Part shown: positions 27,816 through 34,751 of the stretch, in pieces
Position numbering within the stretch: position 1 is the first letter of the stretch
Layout of the letters: every line of letters begins with the position of its first letter
DNA from: Nocardioides mesophilus
Lineage (GTDB): Bacteria > Actinomycetota > Actinomycetes > Propionibacteriales > Nocardioidaceae
Reading direction: 5' to 3'
Length of the DNA stretch: 64,000 nt
NCBI RefSeq assembly: GCF_014395785.1
Contig: NZ_CP060713.1
Span: 2,074,501-2,138,500, forward strand
The notes under the pieces: generated by a model
The model's input: only the letters and a program-made list of their open reading frames with translations
The model's database searches: none
What the model was told of the DNA's origin: nothing
Made by a program: the position numbers and the translations under genes

Positions 27816-28745
27816 ATGTCCGACGACTCCGCCACCGCCCGGCCCGTGTCCGAGACCTTCGACCCCGCCGCCTGGCGGCAGGTCCCGGGCTTCGAGGACC
27901 TGACCGACCTGACCTACCACCGGGCGGTCGAGCACGGCACCGTGCGGATCGCCTTCGACCGGCCCGAGGTCCGCAACGCGTTCCGGCCGCACACGGTCGA
28001 CGAGCTGCTCCGGGTCCTCGAGCACGCGCGGACGACGAGCGACGTCGGCTGCGTGATCCTCACCGGCAACGGGCCCTCGGCCAAGGACGGCGGCTGGGCG
28101 TTCTGCTCGGGCGGGGACCAGCGGATCCGCGGCCGCGCCGGCTACCAGTACGCCGACGGTGAGACCGCGGACACGGTGGACAAGGCGAAGCTCGGCCGGC
28201 TGCACATCCTGGAGTGCCAGCGGCTGATCCGGTTCATGCCCAAGGTGGTGCTGTGCGTGGTGCCCGGCTGGGCGGCGGGCGGCGGCCACTCGCTGCACGT
28301 GGTCTCGGACCTGACGATCGCCTCCCGCGAGCACGCCCGGTTCAAGCAGACCGACGCCGACGTCGGCTCCTTCGACGGCGGGTTCGGCTCTGCGTACCTC
28401 GCCCGCCAGGTCGGCCAGAAGTTCGCCCGGGAGATCTTCTTCCTCGGTGACGAGTACACCGCGGAGGAGGCGCACCGGATGGGCATGGTGAACGCGGTCG
28501 TGGACCACGCCGACCTCGAGCGCACGGCGCTGGAGTGGGGCCGCAAGATCAACGGCAAGTCACCGACCGCGCAGCGGATGCTGAAGTACTCCTTCAACCT
28601 GATCGACGACGGGCTCGTCGGCCAGCAGCTCTTCGCCGGCGAGACGACCCGGCTCGCCTACATGACCGACGAGGCAGTCGAGGGGCGCGACGCGTTCCTG
28701 GAGAAGCGCGAGCCCGACTGGTCCGAGTTCCCCTGGTACTACTGA
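27816..28745 (+). CDS. menB: 1,4-Dihydroxy-2-naphthoyl-CoA synthase
   Basis: This 309-residue crotonase-family enzyme closes the second ring in menaquinone synthesis. Diagnostic MenB segments are present: the AFCSGGDQ oxyanion loop, the [23 protein letters not shown] core, [24 protein letters not shown] and the C-terminal [14 protein letters not shown]. No other men gene is in the window. The last 19 coding bases and the stop are repeated 2.56 kb downstream and form the left attachment site of an inserted element; the coding sequence itself is intact. Confidence 0.93.
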   Translation: MSDDSATARPVSETFDPAAWRQVPGFEDLTDLTYHRAVEHGTVRIAFDRPEVRNAFRPHTVDELLRVLEHARTTSDVGCVILTGNGPSAKDGGWAFCSGGDQRIRGRAGYQYADGETADTVDKAKLGRLHILECQRLIRFMPKVVLCVVPGWAAGGGHSLHVVSDLTIASREHARFKQTDADVGSFDGGFGSAYLARQVGQKFAREIFFLGDEYTAEEAHRMGMVNAVVDHADLERTALEWGRKINGKSPTAQRMLKYSFNLIDDGLVGQQLFAGETTRLAYMTDEAVEGRDAFLEKREPDWSEFPWYY

Positions 28746-28746
28746 C
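28727..28746 (+). repeat. attL-like copy of the 20-bp direct repeat
   Basis: The repeat GTTCCCCTGGTACTACTGAC covers the last codons and stop of menB. It is identical to 31283-31302. Flanking bases differ on both sides, so 20 bp is the maximum identity. Confidence 0.8.
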
Positions 28747-28812
28747 GGACGCTCGGACGCGTCCACACCGCCCTAGGTGCACGCGCAGGCAAGTCTCCGC
28801 ACACCGGCGCAC

Positions 28813-28831
28813 TGTGACACCTCTGTGACAC
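28813..28831 (+). repeat. Candidate left arm-type integrase site
   Basis: The motif TGTGACACCT-CT-GTGACAC contains two GTGACAC half-sites in direct orientation. A near-identical motif occurs at 31215-31233 close to the other end of the element. Direct GTGACAC pairs near both attachment sites suggest arm-type binding sites for the lost integrase. Confidence 0.5.
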
Positions 28832-28933
28832 GGGCGGGGGGCGGTCCTGACCTCTCTTGCGAGAGGGTTGCAGGTGTCGATGGCGACGGAAATTTCCTCT
28901 GAATCGGGCAGATGGCCAATAGGGTCGCGTCGT

Positions 28934-29191
28934 ATGAAGGGAAATGTCCTCGCCGTTGCGTTAGCCATTCCGTTTTCGTTTTTCGCGGGGTGCTCGTCCG
29001 CGGACACCGCTGATCTCCCTGAGGTCGACTGGGGCGAATACGCGTCAGACGTGCAGGACCGGATCGACGGACTAGCCAACTCTGCTGACTGTGCGGGGCT
29101 TCAAACACAGTTCGACAACGCCGACGCGAACGGCAGTGTGGACCTGATGAGCTACATCGATGTCAAGCTCCGCGATGCAGGCTGCTACTGA
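28934..29191 (+). CDS. Small putative lipoprotein
   Basis: This 85-residue product has a basic start (MKGN), a hydrophobic core (VLAVALAIPFSFF) and a lipobox FAGC with the predicted lipidated Cys at about 20, followed by a short acidic domain with two further cysteines near the end (SADCAGL and DAGCY) that could pair. It is probably exported and membrane-anchored. I chose the ATG at 28934 since an upstream ATG (28880) adds non-signal sequence. It is the first gene in the integrated element. No function can be assigned. Confidence 0.65.
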   Translation: MKGNVLAVALAIPFSFFAGCSSADTADLPEVDWGEYASDVQDRIDGLANSADCAGLQTQFDNADANGSVDLMSYIDVKLRDAGCY

Positions 29192-29298
29192 CAGGGTGCG
29201 CCGCATCTTCCGCCGACGGCGATTCGGGGTACCGCGTCTGCGAATCTCGGCGGCTCAAAACGTCTCCCTCGGTCAGGCACATCCGTAATCTGGCGAAC

Positions 29299-29958
29299 GT
29301 GACGAGCGAACTTGGACGGCTGGTTGTCAGTGATCTGCGGTATTTGCAGAGGCAGTGGTCCAGCGTCGACCGGTTGGAGGAGGACAACCTGCGGCGAGAT
29401 TCGGCGACGCTGCGGCGACTATTGATCGACAACGGAAATGGTTTGCTTACGAATTACTGGAAGTCGCTCGGGCACAAGGGCCAGATCAAGGTCACCACGG
29501 TAGACATGAGGGCCTACCTCGAAGGCGTTGACTTGAAGGCGTTGCAGTTCGCAGGGGCAGGTGGCGCGAGGAATGGCGGGGCGCAAGTCTCAGCAACCTT
29601 GGTGAGCTCGAAGGTGCTGACCGAGGAGGAGATTAGAAATCGCTACGAGCGGGCGACCGATGGTCCACCGACGAGGACCTCAACCCTGTCAACGTTCCTC
29701 GATTCGACGGGTATTCGAGTCGCCGGCGTAGCAGTAAGCCGCCGTAACATCATTCAGTTCGTGGGCAATCGCCTTGGTGGGGTCCACTTCGACGAGACGC
29801 GCGGTCACGCGAAGGCGCACGTGGCAGAGCAGTTCGCCGCCTTGGATTCGGCAGTTGAGATGAAGGTGGCTGACTTGAATGCGATCTACTTCGAGTTGCT
29901 TTCAATCGGCCAGTCAGTGCTGGATTCGGAGCAGGTCCAAGAGTTGATGCTCGACTGA
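29299..29958 (+). CDS. Hypothetical protein in the integrated element
   Basis: This 219-residue protein starts with GTG at 29299. It has an Arg/Asp-rich helical N-terminus (SDLRYLQRQWSSVDRLEEDNLRRDSATLRRLL), a middle region with hydrophobic strands and a C-terminal segment with KAHVAEQFAALD. No transmembrane segment or catalytic motif is recognisable. The codon use is less GC-biased than neighbouring chromosome genes, consistent with foreign origin. The last 13 bases before its stop overlap the region where the integrase remnant reading frame is open. Function unknown; as cargo of a small element, a defence or regulatory role is possible but unsupported. Confidence 0.65.
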   Translation: MTSELGRLVVSDLRYLQRQWSSVDRLEEDNLRRDSATLRRLLIDNGNGLLTNYWKSLGHKGQIKVTTVDMRAYLEGVDLKALQFAGAGGARNGGAQVSATLVSSKVLTEEEIRNRYERATDGPPTRTSTLSTFLDSTGIRVAGVAVSRRNIIQFVGNRLGGVHFDETRGHAKAHVAEQFAALDSAVEMKVADLNAIYFELLSIGQSVLDSEQVQELMLD

Positions 29959-29971
29959 CCACCGGGCAGCG

Positions 29972-30310
29972 ACTCGGCCTGGCGCACAGTCGGCCGACGG
30001 CACCGTCTTCACAGGGCAGACGACTCGCAGGCGGCCGTACGCGCATGAGGTGTATTACCGCGCCATCGCCGCGGCTGTCGTCAAGGCGGGGCTGCCCGTC
30101 GGAACCTCATCGCACGACTTGCGCCACCATTACGTCTCCGTGCTGCTGGACGCTGGCGAGTCCGTCGTGACCGTTGCCGAGCGAATTGGCGACACACCCG
30201 CGATGGTGTTGGCCGTATACGGTCACATGATGCCGAACACGGAGGATCGCACCCGGCGCGCGGTCGATTACGCGTGGACCAAAGCAAGCAGGAGTCTCGT
30301 CACCCAGTAA
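29972..30310 (+). pseudogene. Tyrosine-family integrase, C-terminal remnant
   Basis: The translated frame contains the C-terminal half of a phage-type integrase: ADGTVFTGQTTRRRPYAHEVYYRA, then the second catalytic box SSHDLRHHY (His-x-x-Arg) and the last box AVYGHMMP, with the nucleophilic Tyr of YGHMM. Only about 112 residues remain of a protein normally near 380; the N-terminal arm-binding domain and the first catalytic Arg are absent. The nearest in-frame GTG is at 30050. The left boundary is uncertain because the frame stays open into the preceding gene. It is the likely source of the element's integration, now inactive. Confidence 0.8.
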
Positions 30311-30355
30311 ATCGACCCACCCATGCTTCGCCGGGCGCGGGAAATGCCTGGCAAG

Positions 30356-31081
30356 ATGACGCTCGTGTTGCTCTGCTATGTCGACGAATCCAACCACGGT
30401 GACTTCCATGGTTTTGCTGCCCTGCTCGCGGACGAGCACGCGACTAAGGCTCTCACCGACGACTTGAACCGGATTATGAGCCAGGCGTCAGTCGACTTCG
30501 GCATACCAAGGACGACCGAATTCCACGCGCATCCGATGTTCCACGGCAAGGACGAGTGGAGCAACGTCGGTGCACGGGCGCGAGTTGGCCTCTTCTTCAA
30601 GGTGGTCAACGCCATCACCTCAGCGGATGTCACGATGATTCTTCGGTCGGTTGACAACCGCCTGCTTAAGGCGCGGCAGGCGCGCGAGAACTACCGCGTT
30701 CATTTTCCGGCTGAGCAGGTCTGCTTTCAGCACATCCTCCAGCGGGCGAATCGAGTGGCAAAGCGGCAAGACACCTACGCCCTCATGATCGCGGACAACC
30801 GTAGCGATCGCGAGCGGCACAGAGAGCGCTTTGCCACTTACCAAACGTCTGGCACACCTGGCGTCTACATGCATACGACTCTCGAGCGCCTACTCGATAC
30901 CGTGCACTTCGCTCCCAGCCATCAATCCCGCATGCTTCAGGCCGCTGACATGCTCGCGTTCATCTACCGAAGGCGTATGACGGTCTTCGAGCAGGACATC
31001 CGGTCCGAGCAAGCCATGGCGAAGTTATGGGGGCGCATCATCGACTGCGGGAAGCTCTGTGACGTGGGTTCTTGGCCGTAG
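30356..31081 (+). CDS. DUF3800 domain-containing protein
   Basis: This protein of about 241 residues opens with the DUF3800 signature LLCYVDESNHGDF and later has MIADNRSDRERHRERF and QAADMLAFIYRRR, where the first and last acidic residues match the RNase H-like acidic set of the family. DUF3800 proteins are predicted nucleases that turn up in mobile elements and near defence genes. In-frame ATGs at 30323 and 30344 are alternatives; none has a clear ribosome-binding site, and I prefer 30356 because the domain begins within a few residues. It sits between the integrase remnant and the right attachment site. The function is predicted only. Confidence 0.78.
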   Translation: MTLVLLCYVDESNHGDFHGFAALLADEHATKALTDDLNRIMSQASVDFGIPRTTEFHAHPMFHGKDEWSNVGARARVGLFFKVVNAITSADVTMILRSVDNRLLKARQARENYRVHFPAEQVCFQHILQRANRVAKRQDTYALMIADNRSDRERHRERFATYQTSGTPGVYMHTTLERLLDTVHFAPSHQSRMLQAADMLAFIYRRRMTVFEQDIRSEQAMAKLWGRIIDCGKLCDVGSWP

Positions 31082-31089
31082 CGCACGAC

Positions 31090-31110
31090 AGCCCCGTCAT
31101 GGACGGGGCT
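31090..31110 (+). terminator. Hairpin after the DUF3800 gene
   Basis: AGCCCCGTC and GACGGGGCT form a perfect 9-bp stem with a 3-base loop, starting nine bases after the DUF3800 stop. There is no T-rich tail, as is common in high-GC actinobacteria. It is a likely terminator. Confidence 0.6.
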
Positions 31111-31214
31111 GAAGGCGGTGCGGGCGGCGCTTGCGCTGCGGCCTGCAATCCTGAATGTAGCAGCGATGCCCGACAGAATCACGAGCCCCCTCCCCGGAGC
31201 CTTTAGTGAGTTGT

Positions 31215-31233
31215 TGTGACACCTGGGTGACAC
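31215..31233 (+). repeat. Candidate right arm-type integrase site
   Basis: TGTGACACCT-GG-GTGACAC repeats the left-end motif at 28813-28831 with only the two central bases changed. It lies 50 bases inside the right 20-bp repeat. Confidence 0.5.
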
Positions 31234-31282
31234 AGGGCCGCCCTACACCGTCCCGTGAGTGCGGATCTGCCTGGTTGTCGCC

Positions 31283-31302
31283 GTTCCCCTGGTACTACTG
31301 AC
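31283..31302 (+). repeat. attR-like copy of the 20-bp direct repeat
   Basis: This second copy of GTTCCCCTGGTACTACTGAC, identical to the menB end, marks the right boundary of the inserted element. No menB coding sequence is present upstream of it, as expected for a duplicated attachment core. Confidence 0.8.
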
Positions 31303-31405
31303 CTGACGCGTTGCGCAGGTCGCCGCCACGGAGCAAGGAACCGTTGTGCTCGCCAGCTGGTGGAGACATCGGCGAGACAGGGAGCCGTGGTGTGTGTATC
31401 GTTCT

Positions 31406-31425
31406 TCGATAACATCGATTATCGA
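31406..31425. promoter_or_regulatory. Inverted-repeat operator upstream of the DUF2975 gene
   Basis: TCGATAA (31406-31412) and TTATCGA (31419-31425) form a perfect 7-bp inverted repeat around CATCGA, ending 15 bases before the ATG at 31441. The AT-rich content stands out in this genome. The XRE regulator encoded in the same operon is the likely binder, giving autoregulation (inference). Confidence 0.6.
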
Positions 31426-31440
31426 TAAACCGAGGGCGAC

Positions 31441-32136
31441 ATGACCACTTCCAGCGTCGATAGAAGAGCCCGCATGCGTGTGGTCGAGGGGGTGATCCTC
31501 GTCGTCGTGCTGATCAGTCTTGGCGCGGGGTTGTCGATGCTCCTGGGGCCGAACGGCCTCCGACTGCTCAACTTCGAGCCGCAGTGGCCGGTGGTCGGGG
31601 CGAGCCAGTACGAGATGTCGGTGGAGACGCAGTTCGCAGAAGGTGCTGGGGTCCTGGTGCGGGGTGCGCCGACGTGGCGCGACACGGAGACGGGAACCGT
31701 GGACGCCCGCACCGGCGGCAGGCCGGTGGAGGTGACCGGGCCGTTCTTCGGCCAGGTCGGCTTCCCGGCTCCCTCGCTGGCGCAACGGCTGCTGTGGGTG
31801 TCGTGGCGTGCCTCGGCCCCGTTGCTTGCCGCCGGAGCGCTGTGGTTGGTCCTGCTCATCGTTCGCTCTGTGCGAGAGGGTGATCCGTTCACGGAGGCCA
31901 ACGCACGCCGGTTTCGCTTGCTCGCGGGGGTGGTGGCGGTCGGCGGCACGCTCATCTCCGTCCTGGGAGCCGTGCTGCGCCGCTGGCTGCTGGACAGCTC
32001 CGGCGCGAGCAACATCGTGGCGCGGGACTGGTCGATCTCCTGGGTGCCGGTGCTGGCCGGCCTGCTGATCGCTGTCCTCGCCCAGGTGTGGGGCCACGGG
32101 GTGGCGATGAGGGACGAGCTAGAGGACGTGGTGTAG
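31441..32136 (+). CDS. DUF2975-like membrane protein
   Basis: This 231-residue protein has four predicted membrane helices: about 15-37, 118-143, 157-177 and 200-220. An extracytoplasmic loop of 80 residues lies between the first two. A conserved-looking EGDPFTEANARRFRLLAGV stretch before helix three is typical of DUF2975 proteins. The next gene, two bases after its stop, is a small XRE regulator, the arrangement usually found with DUF2975. The pair is probably a membrane component with its own repressor. The role is unknown. Confidence 0.82.
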   Translation: MTTSSVDRRARMRVVEGVILVVVLISLGAGLSMLLGPNGLRLLNFEPQWPVVGASQYEMSVETQFAEGAGVLVRGAPTWRDTETGTVDARTGGRPVEVTGPFFGQVGFPAPSLAQRLLWVSWRASAPLLAAGALWLVLLIVRSVREGDPFTEANARRFRLLAGVVAVGGTLISVLGAVLRRWLLDSSGASNIVARDWSISWVPVLAGLLIAVLAQVWGHGVAMRDELEDVV

Positions 32137-32138
32137 GC

Positions 32139-32360
32139 GTGCCGGTCGAGGAGCCGCACCGCATCGTGTGCCGGCTGGACAGCCTCCTGGAGACGCGCGG
32201 GATGACCCTGACAGAGCTCGCCCGCCGGGTGGACGTGACTCTCGCGAACCTCTCCAAGCTCAAGAACAACCGAGCAAAGGCGGTTCGCTTCTCCACGCTG
32301 ACCGCGATCTGCCGCGAGCTCCAGTGCCAACCCGGCGACCTCCTCAACCTGGAGGAATGA
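32139..32360 (+). CDS. XRE family (HTH_26) transcriptional regulator
   Basis: This 73-residue single-domain Cro/CI-type helix-turn-helix protein contains LTELARRVDVTLANLSKLKNNRAKAVRFSTLTAICRELQCQPGDLL, the YozG-like HTH_26 pattern. The GTG at 32139 lies two bases after the DUF2975 stop, so the two are co-translated. It probably binds the TCGATAA inverted repeat in front of the operon and represses it. Confidence 0.85.
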   Translation: MPVEEPHRIVCRLDSLLETRGMTLTELARRVDVTLANLSKLKNNRAKAVRFSTLTAICRELQCQPGDLLNLEE

Positions 32361-32427
32361 AGCAGGGGAGCCGGTCTCGACCTGCAATCGGAGCCTCCGG
32401 GTGGCGTCGCTCAGGTACCTTGCGCCG

Positions 32428-32724
32428 ATGAGCGGATCATCGGAGGACGCCGGCCTGACCACCACCCAGCTGTTTCGCCTGGCGTGGGTTCTCGGTCTGG
32501 CCGCCGTCGTCTCCTGCGGAGTTCTCGGCCGGCACGCCGCGGACCACGATCGGGTGCAGTCGGTGCAGCTCGTCTGGCTCGCCGTCGGTGTCGTCGCGGC
32601 TGTCTTCTCGGGCTGCTGCGCTGTGCTCGTGGGGGTGAGGTCCGCGGAGGCGCGCCTCAACTCGAGTCCGGCTCCTCCGAGCGCGGCGCAATCCCCAGTA
32701 TCTCGTCGATCTCAGCCTGAGTGA
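32428..32724 (+). CDS. Small two-helix membrane protein of unknown function
   Basis: This 98-residue protein has two hydrophobic segments (LAWVLGLAAVVSCGVLG at about 16-32 and VQLVWLAVGVVAAVFSGCCAVLVGV at about 45-70) separated by a His/Asp-containing loop, with a proline/serine-rich C-terminal tail. The ATG at 32428 is favoured over a GTG at 32401. Its 3' end overlaps the 3' end of a minus-strand gene by 68 bases. No family is recognised. Confidence 0.6.
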   Translation: MSGSSEDAGLTTTQLFRLAWVLGLAAVVSCGVLGRHAADHDRVQSVQLVWLAVGVVAAVFSGCCAVLVGVRSAEARLNSSPAPPSAAQSPVSRRSQPE

Positions 32725-32842
32725 GCGGTCCGGCTGCCGCGGACGCCCGCAGGACCAGCTCGATGGTGAGGTCGGCCTCGTCGAGCCGCTCGGCGTCGAA
32801 CGGCAGCTCAGCGAGGTCGAAGTCGAACGGATCGAGATCCAT
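32657..32842 (-). CDS. Small acidic hypothetical protein
   Basis: This 61-residue highly acidic protein (MDLDPFDFDLAELPFD start; LTQAEIDEILGI near the end) has real-protein composition, with a helix that looks like a short binding motif, and an ATG start. It overlaps the end of the plus-strand membrane-protein gene tail to tail. Both frames look coding in the overlap. It stands alone, and no family is recognised. Confidence 0.55.
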   Translation of the reverse strand: MDLDPFDFDLAELPFDAERLDEADLTIELVLRASAAAGPLTQAEIDEILGIAPRSEEPDSS

Positions 32843-32963
32843 GTCGTTTCACCAGCCAAGGTGCGCAGGAATCGTGGCGGTCCCGTGACTGGAAGCCCGA
32901 TACAACCAGCACTCTTTCCCGGTGCCGCGTATCGAAACGTGCGGGGCCGGCTCTTCTGTCAGG

Positions 32964-33698
32964 ATGAAGACCGTGACCCCGTCCGGCCTCCGGCCCGCTC
33001 TCGGCCGGATCTCGAGCATATGGCGCTACCCGGTCAAATCGCTCGTCGGTGAGGAAATCTTGTCCGTGCACGTCGACGAGCGGGGCCTGCAGGGCGACCG
33101 GCTGTGGGCGGTGCGCGACCCGGACGGCAGGCTCGGCAGCGGCAAGTCCACGCGCCGGTTCAGCAAGATGGACGGCCTCCTCCAGCTCGCGGCGCGGGCG
33201 GACGGCGACGTACCCGCCCTCTCGTTCCCCGACGGACGGGTGCTGCGCGGCGACGACCCGGCGGTCCACGCGGCGCTCTCCGCGCACCTCGGGCGCCCGG
33301 TCGCCCTCGCCCGCGAGCAGGATCTCTCGCACTTCGACGAGGGGCCAGTGCACCTGGTGACGACCGCCAGCCTGCGGGCCCTGGAGCAGGGACAGGGTGC
33401 GGTCGTGGAGCCGCGCCGGCTGCGCCCCAACCTGGTGCTCGAGACCGACGCCGGTCCGGCCTTCCTGGAGGACGACTGGGTGGGACGCCAGGTGGAGATC
33501 GGCGAGCGGCTGGTCCTGGCGATCCGGGCGCCGATGCCGCGCTGCGTGATGATCACGCTCCCGCAGGCCGAGCTCGCGGCCGAGCCGCACCTGCTCAAGA
33601 CGCTCGGCGAGCTCAACGACGCGCAGATCGGGGTGGTCGCCGACGTCGTCGTGCCCGGCCCGGTCGCAGTCGGCGACCAGGCGCGCCTCGTGGGCTGA
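32964..33698 (+). CDS. MOSC domain-containing protein
   Basis: This 244-residue protein has an N-terminal MOSC beta-barrel domain (GRISSIWRYPVKSLVGEEI, GLQGDRLWAVRDPDG) and a C-terminal MOSC domain with LRPNLVLETD and MPRCVMITLPQ, where the conserved Cys (about 194) is the family's predicted metal/sulfur-binding residue. Relatives handle molybdenum-cofactor sulfur or reduce N-hydroxylated compounds (YcbX, mARC). The ATG at 32964 is the best start. No molybdopterin genes are nearby. Confidence 0.85.
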   Translation: MKTVTPSGLRPALGRISSIWRYPVKSLVGEEILSVHVDERGLQGDRLWAVRDPDGRLGSGKSTRRFSKMDGLLQLAARADGDVPALSFPDGRVLRGDDPAVHAALSAHLGRPVALAREQDLSHFDEGPVHLVTTASLRALEQGQGAVVEPRRLRPNLVLETDAGPAFLEDDWVGRQVEIGERLVLAIRAPMPRCVMITLPQAELAAEPHLLKTLGELNDAQIGVVADVVVPGPVAVGDQARLVG

Positions 33699-33713
33699 GT
33701 GTCGTGGTCGGGA

Positions 33714-34592
33714 TCAGGCGCCGGCGGCGTCGGAGCACTGGTCGCCCCGGGTGCTGGCGACGAAGTCCCTGACCACGTCGGCGAACCGGTCCGGCTCGTC
33801 GAGGTGCGGGAAGTGACCGGCGCCCTGGAAGAGCTCGACGCGACACTGCGACATCGCCTGCTGGGCGCTGATCGCGTGCCAGGCCGGGATCATCCGGTCC
33901 CGGGAGCCCCAGACGATCAAGGTCGGGACCGGGCACGCGTCGGGCAGGTAGTCGTGGGCGCTGACGCTCTGGCCGCCCGGGTCGATGACCGAGCGGGTGG
34001 TGGCCAGGAAGGCACGCCGGCTCTCCCCGTCACCCAGCGAGGTGAAGCCCTGCCAGATCGCGGTGATGTCGGAGCCGGGCTTCCAGCCGACCTTGGACAG
34101 CAACCGTCCGGCGCTCTCCGCGCGGCCCCGCACCCAGCGCGACGCGATCACCGGAAGGACGTACTCCGCGCCCGGGAGGGTCGCGGAGCGCAGGATCGGG
34201 TTCACCTCGCGGCCCAGGCCCCCGCTGGCCACGAGGACGAGGCGCTCCACCCGCTCGGGGAAGAGGTAGTAGAACTCCATCGCGATGCCGCCGCCCAAGG
34301 AGTGCCCGACCAGGGTGACCCGGTCGATGCCCAGCCGGTCCAGCAGGTCGCGGAGCGTGGCGGCGTGGCCGCCGAGCGAGTAGTCGCCCATCGGCTTGGC
34401 CGAGTGTCCGTGACCGAACAGGTCCGGCACCAGCACCCGGTGGTTGTCGTCGAGCCGGTCGATGAGGTGCGACCAGTTGCGGTGCGAGCCGAGGATCCCG
34501 TGGATGAACAGCAGCACCTCGCCCTTGCCGCTGTCGAGGTAGGAGAGCTCGTGGCCGTGCAGCGTCACGTGACGGACGGTGAACGGCTCCAT
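33714..34592 (-). CDS. Alpha/beta fold hydrolase
   Basis: This 292-residue protein has the oxyanion region FIHGILGSHRNW, nucleophile elbow GHSLGGG (Ser about 97), acid residue in WGSRDRMIP and the catalytic His in GAGHFPHLDEP. It is an esterase or C-C-bond hydrolase of the common single-domain alpha/beta family. The ATG at 34592, preceded by GAGGAGAGG, is favoured over an upstream ATG at 34619. It is convergent with the MOSC gene. The substrate cannot be inferred. Confidence 0.87.
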   Translation of the reverse strand: MEPFTVRHVTLHGHELSYLDSGKGEVLLFIHGILGSHRNWSHLIDRLDDNHRVLVPDLFGHGHSAKPMGDYSLGGHAATLRDLLDRLGIDRVTLVGHSLGGGIAMEFYYLFPERVERLVLVASGGLGREVNPILRSATLPGAEYVLPVIASRWVRGRAESAGRLLSKVGWKPGSDITAIWQGFTSLGDGESRRAFLATTRSVIDPGGQSVSAHDYLPDACPVPTLIVWGSRDRMIPAWHAISAQQAMSQCRVELFQGAGHFPHLDEPDRFADVVRDFVASTRGDQCSDAAGA

Positions 34593-34751
34593 GACCTCTC
34601 CTCGACCAGCCTCGGACAACCTCGGACACCTCGGCCCACGTGGTGTCGCCGGACTCGCTCGACTACCAACTTACCCGACAGTAGCCTGCCCGTCCCTCCG
34701 TCGACGAGTCCGTCCGGGCCCCGCTGCCGGGCACCTGGCAGAGTCGACCTC

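Larger units (their letters stand above)
28727..31302. mobile_element. Integrated element remnant at the 3' end of menB
   Basis: A perfect 20-bp direct repeat, GTTCCCCTGGTACTACTGAC, lies at 28727-28746 (end of menB) and 31283-31302. Between the copies the DNA has visibly lower GC, less biased third codon positions, a truncated tyrosine integrase, a DUF3800 gene, an unknown gene and a small lipoprotein gene. Just inside each end is a second shared motif, TGTGACACCT followed by two bases and GTGACAC (28813-28831 and 31215-31233), in the place where integrase arm sites are expected. The structure fits site-specific integration into the 3' end of menB that preserved the gene. The broken integrase implies the element can no longer move by itself. 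Confidence 0.82.
31082..31440. other. Intergenic region across the right end of the element
   Basis: These 359 bases hold no convincing gene. They contain a hairpin at 31090-31110, the right arm-like motif at 31215-31233, the right 20-bp repeat at 31283-31302, and from 31303 the original chromosomal sequence leading to the promoter and operator of the DUF2975 gene. Confidence 0.7.

Noticed and set aside
31090-31110. IS200/IS605-type end hairpin
   Set aside because: The hairpin recalls the ends of such elements, but no TnpA or TnpB is present and the position after a stop codon fits a terminator.
31441-32360. DUF2975-XRE pair as part of the menB element
   Set aside because: Both genes lie outside the right 20-bp repeat at 31283-31302 and have the same GC bias as the chromosome.
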